64,000 nt of DNA from Strix aluco (Eukaryota; Chordata; Aves; Strigiformes; Strigidae), in contig NC_133954.1 in assembly GCF_031877795.1 (NCBI RefSeq), positions 7,407,256-7,471,255 of the forward strand, in the 5' to 3' direction. How positions within the stretch are numbered: the first letter of the stretch is position 1; the number at the start of each line of letters is the position of its first letter. The translations under genes were made by a program, and so were the position numbers. Positions 53,101 to 64,000 of the stretch are shown here, one piece after another. The notes below the pieces were generated by a model. That model did no database searches and was not told the origin of the DNA. It was given only the letters and a program-made list of their open reading frames with translations.

Positions 53101-56100
53101 CAGAGCACAGGAGGACCCAGGGGTGGAAGGAAGATTTTCAGACAACCTCCAGCACAGCTAGTGCACATTTTCCTTCACCTTACTTTTGGGTTTATTTCTG
53201 TCACAAGAGGAGTCTGGAAAGCACTAGCCCCTCCATGGCAGGGGACGAGTGGGGGTGCTGAGGGGAATCCCAGGGTGTGGGGTGAAGACATGTCTTATGG
53301 ACACCTCTGGAGATGTCTGTAAGACACAGCCTTAGCCAGTTTGCAGTGCAAACAGCAGGAAAATGAGGCTTATCTCAGGTTGTAGCTCAAATTCAGACTC
53401 CTGGTTTTCAGCTCCTGTGCCCCATTTCCCTCCCCTTTGCAGCTGTCTTTCCCCCAGGGAGGCAGCTGAGCTTTGGAGGGCAGAGCATCCCCCCGCCGTG
53501 CTGAACGTGGGAGCCCGAGCCCCGCTCCGCACGGACCGTGCATTTCCCTGGCCCGTGTGCGTGTCTGTACACACAGGGGCCCGGTGGCTGCGTGCTCGCT
53601 CTCACCTCCACGTCCCCCAGCAGCCCGTCCCAGCTCAGGACGGGGACGCAGAGCCCAGCACCACGTCCCCTCGCCAGCCGCCCGTCACCCATGGCCTCGT
53701 GCCGGGGCGGCTGGCTGAGCTCAACTCCAGCTGCGCTGATGGGAAGACAAGGTCAGAGGCAAGTGCCCACTTTCCATTTACTCCGACTTTCCGCCCCTGC
53801 ATCCCCCCACATCATCCCCATGAGTAATAGGGAGCGGCCGTTCCCGTCTGGGCCAACGGGAGATGGGGCCACCCAGGGCCACCCCTTGGCCCGGGCAGGC
53901 AGCTGGCAGGCAGCGAGGAGGAGGAGGGTGATGAGGAAGGAGACTCTGGGCTTTCCTGTTCCTCTTGGCTCCCTGGGGTTGTTTGGGGTCCCGGACTGAC
54001 ACCCCTGGGAGCCAGCCAGCTCTGTTAGTCACGCAGGGAGGTGCGGAGGCTGGAAAGACCTGCAACCCTGCCAGGGTGGTGGAGAGGGCAGAGCGGGCAG
54101 GACGCCACGGACGAGCACCATCGCTCTCCACTGCAAAGGAGCCGTGAGGAGGCACCTGGGACTTGAGACCTCCCGGCCTCTGCTCCTTCTCCTTGGCCCA
54201 AATCTCACCTTTTCTGCGCTGTGGTGGTGGCATCTCTCCTGCGACTGGTGTCCCACCCTGAGGGCTCCTCTCGGAGGCACACAGGGTGGAGGCTTGGGGC
54301 TGGAAGAACGTGGGAAATTTTGTGATAAAGGCTGGTTTCTGAACTTGTAGTTTTCAGAGCAGCGGGTGGAGACTGAGGAGGGACAAAAGCACTAAAAAAA
54401 GAAAAAGAAATAATACTGAACACCTGGAAGCATTGCACCAAGGGCTGGAGGACCTCAGGAGTGAGGGCAGAACTACTGGGTAGTGCTTCTGCCTCATCCC
54501 AGCCCACCATGGTCCCTCCTCTCTGGGCTCTGCAGCCTCACGGAGGAAGGCACAGCTCTACCCTCCAGTGTTTATCGTATTACCTGGTGTAGTACCACAG
54601 GCTCCAACTCAGGACTCCCAGAAATCCTTCCCTGGGTAAACAGCACATCCCTTTCCTGCTCAGGGCTGCTCTTCCATACCACGCTGTACTTTCATTTCCT
54701 CCTACACTGTGGCCCCAATGTGATGGAGAGCTAATTAACATTCCCCTTCAGGCCAGCTGGCTGCCTTGGAGAAGTGTGCCACCATGCTCCTCCATCCTCT
54801 TCCTCTTCCTTGTTTTAGTGGAAGCAGGGAAGGATCATCATGTGGGGAAACTGAGGCACGCAAAGGTGCAAGCTTGAGGTCAGTAGCTTCTCTGCTTGCA
54901 GGAACTCGCTGGCTGGTCAGACACGGCCCAGCAGAGCCGGGCACTGTGCCCAAAGCACCGCCGGGCTCCCAGCAGCCTTTCCCTGCCTTCCCAAGGGAAC
55001 AAGCCCAGCTTAACACTAGATAGTTTTTCACACCTGCCCACCCGATCAGGTCTAAAGCCCCTCATGGAACAGGGCTCGACTACAGCACTGATATAACGCG
55101 GGCAGCAATGATAACTGCAGGGAGCAAGGAAAGGCACGGGGTGTCTCCTGGCAGCTTACACGCCGCTGGGCATTCCTGCGCTGGCTGCTCCAAAGCCAGC
55201 TTGATTTGGTCATGCCTAAGAGCCCCCGCCACCAGCAAAATCAGCTGCAGCAATGACACAGACTCACAGAAACCGTAGCGAGCGCTGAAGGGTCTCTGCT
55301 GGCCATCAAGGACCGGACACGCTGCACGGACCAAACCGTTCCTCGAGGTCAAACCCAGCCACGTTTGCAAGAGCCAGTTTGGGGACAGCCTGAGGAATTC
55401 TGCAGGTCCACAGAGTCTCTGGGGATGGCGACACGTGTGTATGTGAACACGTATGTGCGTGTGAGTATGCGTGTCCTGGTGATGTGACATCTCAGGATGC
55501 TGCAGCCAGTTTGCTGCTAAAGGGCGAAACCAGTGACCTGGAATTGAAGGGATTTTAAGGCAACTCGTTTTCTTGACGCAGGCCACTGAGCTGCAGCTAA
55601 GAGGTGACCCACCAGCCTGCGCCGGGCCAGGATCCCCACCGCGACCCCGAGCAGGGATGGGTGTGGGGGCAACGCTGCCCCGGTCCCAGCAGCGGGGGGG
55701 CCCTGGGAGCACCCCCAGCCCCGCTCCATCCCCAGGAGACGCCGCCAGACTGCAGGTAACGTTGCCATCTAGTGGTTCCCCACCCCGAGCCGAGGGAAAG
55801 AAGCCACTTTCGGGATTATTTAGGAAGAAGATATGGGGGTGAAGCTGCGCAGGTGGGCTGGTCCCTGAGTGGTACCCGGTGACACCCCAGTGGTACCCAC
55901 GCCCCGGGGGCACAGGGAGCAGCAAGGGCTTGGCTCATCTGAGGATGCGATGGGCAAGCTTCGGCCTCTCTGCTCAGGCAGCAGCATCCCATCATCCCAT
56001 CCTCTTCCTCAGCAGCTTGGACCGTGCAGCAGCTCAGGCCAGGCAGCAGCTCCTACCCCCAGCCAGGAATTGGCAGCAGGTCAGTGTCTGCACAGCCAGA

Positions 56101-59100
56101 CCCAGGGCTTGAGGGGCATCAGTGGCAGCTCCTCCAACCTGTGACAAGGTTTGAAAGAGGCTGAGACCCCTGAATTCACCAGGCAGAGGAACAGGGAGCT
56201 CTGAGCTTTTGCACAGCACTGAGAGGAACCTGCCTCCAGCCTGAGGGCAGAAGGTGGAGGCTTGGCTTAAACCTGGCAACACCTCAGCTCCTGGAGCTGT
56301 CAGGGCTTGGTCACGGCTGTGACATTGCAGCCACCTATGGATGGTACTTGATGGGCAAGATTCCTGCCAAAGCATCTTTCTTGACAGAGCTTAAGATCAA
56401 AGGCGGATGGGGCCAAGTACGTGTGCGGCTCGTCTCCGCACCAGGCTGTGTCTGAACCAAATTCAGAATGACCCCAGCAGGTCCCCAGCTGGGAATCGAG
56501 CACGGGGCATGCACAGAGGTGTAAATACTCACATAACACAGGACGGGACAAACTGCTCACTTCTAAACACAGGAAAGTTTTCCCTCCCTCCTCCACTCTG
56601 CTTGCAGGCCAGAGGCAGAGTAAAGGATCCTTCTCCCTGTTTTACCGTGCAGGGTCCTGCCTGAGCCACCACCCGGCCCTCCCCTGCCTCCTGCTCCCCA
56701 TCCCGTGCTGGCAGCACCCCCTGCTCTCCTCATCTCTCCATCCCACCTGCCTCCCAAACCCATAAGAGGGGAGGAGCAGGGCTCGTTTGATGCTCAGAGA
56801 GGAAAGCTCCAAGCCCAAAGGAGGGGAGGAACAGGGTCATCTCCAGCCAGCCTCACACCCCTGGCTCTGCAGGCGGGGGCACACTGGTTTTTTTGGCCTG
56901 GTTTCCAAAGAAAAGGAATCTCACGTGTTCACCCTGCATTTACTGGCCTGTTCCCTCGCAGGACTTGCAGGGTTGTTGTCCAGCCTCACCCCAGCGGACA
57001 CGGGCAGGCATCCTGACAACAAACTCACTACAAGTTCTGCATAAATGTCTTTCTTTCCAACCCCAGAGGGAACTGTGCTTTGCCCTGTCAGTACCAAGAC
57101 CCATTTCACCCTAGAGAAGCAGATAGATGGATCCTCGCCCTATTCCAGGAGAGTAAATCCACTACTACCACAGAAAAACCTCACAAAGTAGGGGAACTAC
57201 TCCAGGATGAGACTTGGGATTCCTCCGCTTCCTCCTCTGGGAACCCTAAAGGAAGTGGTTTGGGGATTAGCTGCCCTGGAACAATCTCCTGCCTGTCCCC
57301 TTGTCTTCTGCACTGCCATTTACACACTCAAGCATGAGGATTTTATCTGTACCCAACCCCTTTATCCTTTTACAACTTACTATTCTAAAACTCTCGCTGT
57401 TCTTGCTATCTCGATACCTCTCTAAAAGCTTTATTAGCCCTTGGTGGCAACAGTGTCTTGTGGCAACGAGTTTCACACCGCTTTCAGGTTATCTCACTCT
57501 GGATGGAGATGCTGAGACTGACCCTTCCTCTCACCTTCCAGGAGCCAGCGTCGCGGCTGTGCTGGCAAAAGCATTTTGCAGCTGCCCCTCTATCTCCTCT
57601 CTGCATCTCACACATGCAGAGCCTGTACCTGCATTCCTCACAACGTAGTCACCTTGTTTGGCTGGAGCCTGATCCGTCTTGGTTTCTCTCCTGCTCTGGA
57701 AAACACACCCACAGGAAGGCAGCCACCTCCTCTTTCCCCTTGTCATCTCCCTGCTCCCCATGGCGCACACGGGGAGAGGCATCACTCGATGCCTGGTTTG
57801 ATTGTGGAAGAGGACGCAACGGCAGGGTGTTCACCCTTGCCTGCCCAGGATCTTTATCTCATCAAGGGAGAAGAGGAAGTGCAGAGGATTTAAATTGGGA
57901 GCTGGAAATTAGTTAGGGAACAAGATCATCCCGCACAGCCTTCCAGTGGCCGTAGGTATCACTTCATCTGCCATAATCCTCCCCTGCCTGCGTCCTGCAG
58001 GAACGCTCCTGGCCTTGCCTGGGGGTACCCAGGCGTCCTCCTGGGGATACTGCAGGCAGCTCAGACTGTGCTGCTCCACAGCCACATCCCCGTAAGAGAT
58101 GCGGGCGTCTCCTCTCCCCCAGCACAGCTGCACGGCCCCCACATCCCAGGCCCCAAGGAGGATGTGCCACACATCCCTCGGGCTTTGCAAGGCGACGGCT
58201 GCAGCTCCCTGCCACGGCAGGTGTGTTGGAAACGACCAGCGCTGCCCCATCCCTGCTCGCTGCTAGTCAGGTCCTCCAGCTGCCGAGGGCTTCTCCATCC
58301 TCAGACCGCCTTGAGCCGGGGCAGATCACCACATCTGCTCAGCCTCACGTCCACGGCGTCTCCTTTCCCTGCTGCGGGCTACCTGCCTTGTGATCTGGGG
58401 CCCCAGTGTTTTCTGTCCCCCAGTGCAGGAGCAGCACAGGCCAGCGCTGGGGGTTGGAGGGCACTGGGGCCCCGTGTGTAGGCTGCTGGACGGGCCACGG
58501 GGAGGGTGCTGCAATCCCAGCCCTGCTCTGTTGTGTTTACTTCCCCTCCCAGCTTTTTTGCAAGCTCCTTGGGGCAGTGCCTGTTACTCAACACAGAGCC
58601 CTGCTCTCTCTTGGGGCTTCTTTCTGCAACTGTGAGCTAATGCTTTTGCCAGAGATGATGCCCAAGATTAAAAAAAAAAAAAAAATCCAGGCTACAAACC
58701 CACCCAAACCAGGATCCCAGTGCTAATGTCCATGAGCATTTCTGCATGTGTGGGGACAATCTCCAGGAAAACCCTGACTGAATTGCACACTCTGGGTGAA
58801 GCTGGGCTTTCTCCACCCTGTAGCATCGCTGCTATCACAGGCAGCTACGGAAAAGGCCTCTCAGTCTATGAGGGAAGGCGGTGCAATCCAAGCAAACCAG
58901 ACTCCCTGGGTCCCTCCCAGAGGTCAGCTCAACGCCAGCCTGTACCCAGGCAGCAGCTGAAGTTAATGAAAGGATCCTTGCTCCCATCCAGCTGCAGTTT
59001 TGGCTCCCGATTCTCATTCTCTAATGGTACAAACACAGCCCATGCGAATCTCTGGCAGTGCAGGGCTGTCACCAACACACAGGCAACTCCCAAGTGTTGT

Positions 59101-59429
59101 CTCCGGGTGCCAGCCCGCTCTGCAGAGGCTTCGCTCTTCTCCAGATGCTGCTCTAAACCTTTTTGTGGTGGCCAGCGAGGCTCTGAAGCTGACAGCTCCT
59201 CTTCTGGGGCTGGATGGAGACAGACACCGATCGTGCAACCATCATTATTGTCCCACGGTTTCTGTAGGCTCCCTAGGAGGTATCTGCTCATTTTTCCTCA
59301 TTTTCTACCAGGCTACAGAGCTCTAGGGGCAGAAATTGCTTCCTGTTGCTTGCACCGCACCTAGCCTGGCAGGACACTGGTTTGTACCAGGGACTCCTGG
59401 CTGCTACAGCAGCTCAAATAAATCAAGGA
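47151..59429. other. DLX4 upstream DNA, long gene-free stretch
   Basis: I see no exon with homology, no RNA gene and no clear transposon. Open frames are short and unlike known proteins. Small items: T-rich run near 47606-47652, A runs at 52361-52371 and 58672-58687, GT-rich DNA at 55433-55475. In mammals this side of DLX4 is also a gene desert before TAC4 and KAT7. Confidence 0.5.
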
Positions 59430-59760
59430 TGTTCATTAACGATACGTAACGGCGTCTTCTGCTATGCTTGTACGGCACCTACAGCCAACGTCGGTTGAGG
59501 CTGGTAACCCAAAGACATAAAAATGGAAATGGCACATCCAATAAAGGCCAACAGCCAAGTTAGTCTTGCTGTAAGATAACCAGAAGAGCACCCGTCCGAG
59601 ACAAACAAGTGTGACACGGTCACGCTTTTCACGCAGGCTCGAGTGTGATTAATCCCTGAAGCCTGCCAGGGAAGCGCGCAGCTAAGCAAACGCAGCCTTT
59701 GATGTGCAGCTTGGGGATTGATGAAACTAAAGCATATTTAGTGCAGCATAGCTCTAGGGT
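59430..59760. promoter_or_regulatory. Candidate distal regulatory element
   Basis: Repeat-free balanced DNA with clustered developmental motifs: GTGTGATTAATCCC (59643-59656; TAATCC is an OTX/PITX core), CCTTTGATGTGC (59697-59708; TCF/LEF core CTTTGAT), GGGATTGATGAAAC and CATATTTAG. DLX genes respond to Wnt and are active where PITX genes act, so a distal enhancer is plausible. Not tested. Confidence 0.3.
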
Positions 59761-62700
59761 GGCCGGAGGAGAGGAGGGGGAGGGAAGGGAGGAGTAGTGG
59801 GCAGATAGTCAACCTGTCTATTCAGTGTGTTATACAACTCACTCCGATGGACTCAGAGCAATGCCTAAGGTACATAATAATAATAAAAAAAGATGCTACA
59901 GAAATTTAATTTAATTTAATTAAAAAAAAAAAAAAAGGCTGACGAGAAGAAAGGATTGTCCCAGGAAACTTCCCCTTGCCCAAGGGAGGTAGCGTGGCCC
60001 TGCGGGTGGCAAACTAGCCTAGGGATTTGGGATCTACTCCAAGCAAGGCTGCTAGCCCCTGTGCGGTCTTGGTCAAGTTCCTTTACCTTGTCCCACTGCT
60101 TCGGTGAAGTATTTCTGTGACTGGACATCAGCCCACAGTGAGTCTGGCTGGACAGCCACCCCCTGCAAAGGGAGAGCATGCTTTCAGGTCCACGAGGTGG
60201 GCTTTTGCCCTCATGGACCTGGGGCTGATAGCAGGCAACGTGAGTACCTTGCACTGGCAGGAGTGCAGCTCCACTGAGCAGGGTAAAGGTAGCAAAGGGA
60301 TGGAGCTGGACAGGAGGAATGCAAGAGGTCACCTTGCTCATCACGCACCCTGAAGTAGGGACAACTCTGCCTGTGTCACCCCTGACAGGTGTTTTTCCAA
60401 ACCCTCTCAGACTGTCAGCAATGGAGACTTGACACTCTCACCACAAAATGGACCCGAGTTCCCAGCTGAAGTCAAATGCAGGGCTCTGACTTTTCTAAAC
60501 ACAGTTCCTCAAGGCAGAAGGGTGAGATGTGGAAACTCTTGATGAAGCAACACAAACCTGGACATCTTTCCACCCTCACTGGCTTGCCATGCTCGAGGGG
60601 CATGGCAACCCCCCAGCGCCCTCACCCAAGCCTCCCACTCAGATCCTGCTGCTGAGCCTAATTCGCATCTTTCTGGATTTAGCCAAGTGCAGGCACAGGA
60701 TCAGAACCAAGCGCAGAGGATGAATGACCTGACCTGGGGATTTCCTTTGACTTAACCTCATGGAAGGAATTGCAGCAACTCCATGATTAAGTCTTAGCAA
60801 AGATAAAACAGGGAAAGTAAACTATACCTGCGCTTTGTAGGGAGATGATGTTAAATCCCAGCCCAGCTCTGTGGTTTCAATCCTCTCTCTGTGTCCCAGC
60901 ACTCTTTAGCTGGCTGTCTAAACTCCTCTGGTGTGACACTCTTTAATCCTAAAAAAAAAAAAAAAAATAAAAATGTTAGATTGTGAGGATTCAGACCCCA
61001 AACAAAATACACCAAAAATGGGTATTGGTTCCTTCACGAGCCCCAAACTAAATCCAGAGGTGCAGCGTGCACTTGATGGAATAAAAAGGATGGGGCTGGA
61101 TGTCTACATGGACACAGTTCACCTCTCGTGGTGACAACAAGGCTCAGTGAGTTCTTAGTTTGCCTTTTCCCAGCCCAAAGCTTCTTTCTCATGCTCCAGT
61201 CCCCAGCAGGGACAACGGCAGAGAAGGATCCTCCAAGGGCTTTTGAGACCAAGGGGTGATCTGAGCTGAAGGGTTTTCCTGTTGGCTATTTTTTCTGTGG
61301 TCTGATTTAATTTGATTACAAATGTCTGTCACAACAAAAGCAATCCCAGGAAGATGCAGACAAACTTCAACTTACATTGGAAAAAACCCCACATGTTCTC
61401 TGACATAAATGGTTTGATGAAACTATTTTCAAATGTCTTCCTCTTCCCCAAAGTGAAATGTTTCCATGTAGTCCCCTCCCCACAACCACACACATACACA
61501 ATTTTCCAACCAGCTCTGCCCGTGGTCCTTTGCTTCACACAGCCCGATACCCTCTATTAAAAAAGATTGACAAAACCTCCCTGGAAACACCAACCTGCAT
61601 GGCAGAGCAATGGAGGACTTTCCCTCCACAGCGATGTTGTTCCATCCTCACACCCACCTCTGACCTTCTGGGGGCTCCAGAATTACCCATTGCACAAGGC
61701 TGCTCCATCTGAGTCTCCTGAAGCATCCCGGGATTTCTCCCATCACACTAGAGCACTGCAGGACCATGACTCATTACTCTGTAAGACGAAATCCACTCTT
61801 CGCTTTTGAAGGGGGGGAACACTTATTAGGTGAGATGGTGCAAACTGGTTCAAGAAAGTAAACTCACTCACCCCTTACCAACACTGAGAGCCTGTGCCTA
61901 TTTCCAAAACAGAGCCTTTGTGGTTCTACAAAGGCTAGATGTCCTCTTAATTTCAAACGTTCTTCCAGTTTTCTTCCAGGACCAACAGGAAATGTGCTGA
62001 AACACCGTGAGAAAGCTTGTTCTTGTGGTTATGTCTGGCCCTAACCAGAAACAGAAGCGCCAGGAGGTGGGATGAGAGTGCTTGAAATCTCTCCAACTTC
62101 CCGTTACAAACGCTAAAGGTCTGCATGCTTCAGATGAACTTTTGGATGCTCCCATTGAGCTTTTGATGTCTGCCCTTCCCTACTCGCAAGGCGCTGAGAA
62201 CAGCAAACCATCGGCAAGTAAAAGAGTCTAGAGCAGCAATCCCCAAGGAGACTGTGGAAGACCCTTGTCCCTGTGTGTGTTGCAGAGCCTGTCAGTCCCC
62301 GAAACCAGCAGTGGCTGTTTTGGCTCAGGCCCTGCTGCTAGCTCCGACGGCCCCAACTCAATTCCCTGCATGCTGGCCCAAGAGGCAATCTGTTGGAAGA
62401 GCTCCTAGGATTGCTGCATCATGTCTCAACCTGAGCGTTTTCAGCAGCTACACACGTCTGAGGGAATCTCATCACGCTCCAGCAGAGATGATATTCAAAA
62501 TACCACCCATCTTTCCACTCCTGGGGTCTAGAATACCTCCTCTCCCTAGACTCAAGTCCTCCAAGAGATTCAGTCAAGAGTTCATCTCTTGATGACATGA
62601 GGAAGAGGAAGGAAACTCAAAAAGAGAAGGGAACCCCAGAGAGGGCAGTCTGAACAGACGTTGAGTGTCATTCCTTTAACACCTTCAGTTACCTTATCTA

Positions 62701-64000
62701 ACCCTCTGCACCAGCATCACGAGATGCTGCAAGAGCTGCATGGCAAGGAGAGGCCAAAGGCCTCATGGGTGGCTCCAAAAAGCCGAGGCCATACAGGTAT
62801 TTCGGCATCCCACTCTTATGTAAGCACCAAGGCCAGATTTCATACCAGATGATTCAAAGCACCATCAGCTCCCTCTATGGGCTGCGGAAAGAAAGAGACC
62901 TGGCCACCACCAAAGAGGGTGGTTCAGAGCCCAAGTGTCATGACTCATGTTTTGGAATGGCTTCTCTCTCCATCTACTTAAGAGGAAGGCTCTGGTGACC
63001 ATCCTCCTTCCTTTGGCACCTCCAACTCTCAATGCTTGTAGGGTGAGCCCTGGCCCCAAATCCTGTCGGGCTCCTGAGAGAGAGGAAGGTCAGCACCTTT
63101 GTGGATTTAACCCCAAAAACCTCAAGTAATGACGCTGTCCCTAAAGCAAAAGGACTATCAACGCTCTTGGAATTTCATGTTCAAAACAATGCGTCACTGC
63201 CAGAGCGAGAGAGGGACCAGCTCTGAGTGACTCGTCACCTGCCCAACACCCCTGGGCAAAGGTGGAGTGGCTCTCAGTGGTCCATCCCTCGGCTTCCTGT
63301 TTGCTCTGCCCACAGCACACTCCCGGAGCACCCGGAATGGCCAGCAGTGCCCTTTCCTGCGCACCAAGGCGTCTTGTTTGATTAGGAACAGGTTACCTGG
63401 ATACGACGCTTCATCAAAGGGAATCCTGCGTTGATGGCATCCCGTAGATGCTTGGGTAATTGTAGGTTCCTACTGGTTGGAGCCAGATCAACCCCCGGCC
63501 TTGGCTCTGCTGGAAATTGTTATGCTGGAGAGGAACACTACATGCGAAATGCAGGGGGGAAGAGCAACGAGCTTCCACTGAAGAGACGCTATCATAAAAA
63601 TATCATAAATTGGTGGTCCCAAGAACCACTTGTACTCTTGAATTCCAGCAGTTGCCTAGCGAAGCGAACAGGCAACAGTGCAGAAAAGGCAGCGTTGCCC
63701 AGCCGCTGGAGCCACATCCGAGCTCTCTCCACGGCTTCCCGCTGATCTGCTGCACAGCTCTGGTCAAATCATCTCCCTCACTGTTAGGTCTGCTTCTGGC
63801 CCCCAGAGCTTGCGGGTCTCCTGCTCGTATTGTGTCTTGCGGAATGGGACCGCGAAGTGTCACCGTAACGTGTTGGGTGTTTTAGCCTATTGGCTCCAAT
63901 TCACCAGTCACGGGCTTTCCCGGGTGACCCCTCCTCCTCCTCCTCCTGAATATTGCCAGACACGTTACAAGAAAAGAAAGTGAAATTAATCAGACTTCAC
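59761..64000. other. Gene-free right edge
   Basis: Single-copy DNA with (TTTAA)n and an A run at 59907-59936 and another A run at 60952-60968. No exon, RNA gene or known repeat that I can support. Confidence 0.45.

Noticed and set aside
47151-64000. Possible coding exons in many short open frames
   Set aside because: None shows a recognisable domain, a consistent splice pair or codon bias. Mammals also have a gene desert here.
1-64000. Endogenous retrovirus, Polinton or other virus-like element
   Set aside because: I found no paired long terminal repeats, primer-binding site, capsid, envelope or integrase-like peptide anywhere in the window.

Overview
The window is nuclear DNA of a bird, most likely from a GC-rich microchromosome (in chicken this block is on chromosome 27). 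Three things point there: CR1 LINE fragments with the typical bird 3' end, large vertebrate genes with introns, and the gene order PDK2 - ITGA3 - DLX3 - DLX4. That order matches human 17q21.33, read here in reverse. Much of the left half is GC-rich, with long C or G runs and many minisatellites.

Layout. 1-3959: first four exons of PDK2 (minus strand; the gene runs off the left edge). 4535-23305: the whole of ITGA3 (minus strand, 25 exon positions, with two alternative last exons for the 3A and 3B cytoplasmic tails). 23306-28111: the short space between the divergent starts of ITGA3 and DLX3, full of tandem repeats. 28112-32690: DLX3 (plus strand, three exons, intact). 32690-37670: the space between the two convergent DLX genes, with a candidate enhancer. 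37670-40944: DLX4 (minus strand, three exons, intact). 40945-64000: about 23 kb upstream of DLX4 with no gene I can support, but with several AT-rich blocks that look like regulatory DNA.

The genes do separate jobs. PDK2 is a mitochondrial kinase that turns pyruvate dehydrogenase off. ITGA3 is a laminin receptor subunit of epithelia. DLX3 and DLX4 are a convergent pair of homeodomain factors, which in vertebrates share enhancers and pattern branchial arches, skin appendages and placenta or bone.

Main points for a second look: (1) PDK2 intron 1 holds 14 exact copies of the 7-mer TATTTAC/GTAAATA in about 0.9 kb; this is both the exon-1 splice donor and a forkhead motif. (2) Six perfect AP-1 sites lie in 1.2 kb of ITGA3 intron 1. 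(3) About 17 single-base indels sit in exons between 3.9 and 14.6 kb, while every splice site is intact and DLX3, DLX4 and ITGA3 exons 1-3 are clean; this looks like unpolished assembly, not gene death. (4) Palindromic homeodomain and HOX/PBX-like sites occur in the DLX flanks. (5) Five closely similar CR1 copies within 16 kb all point the same way. I recognised no retrovirus, Polinton or other virus-like element.
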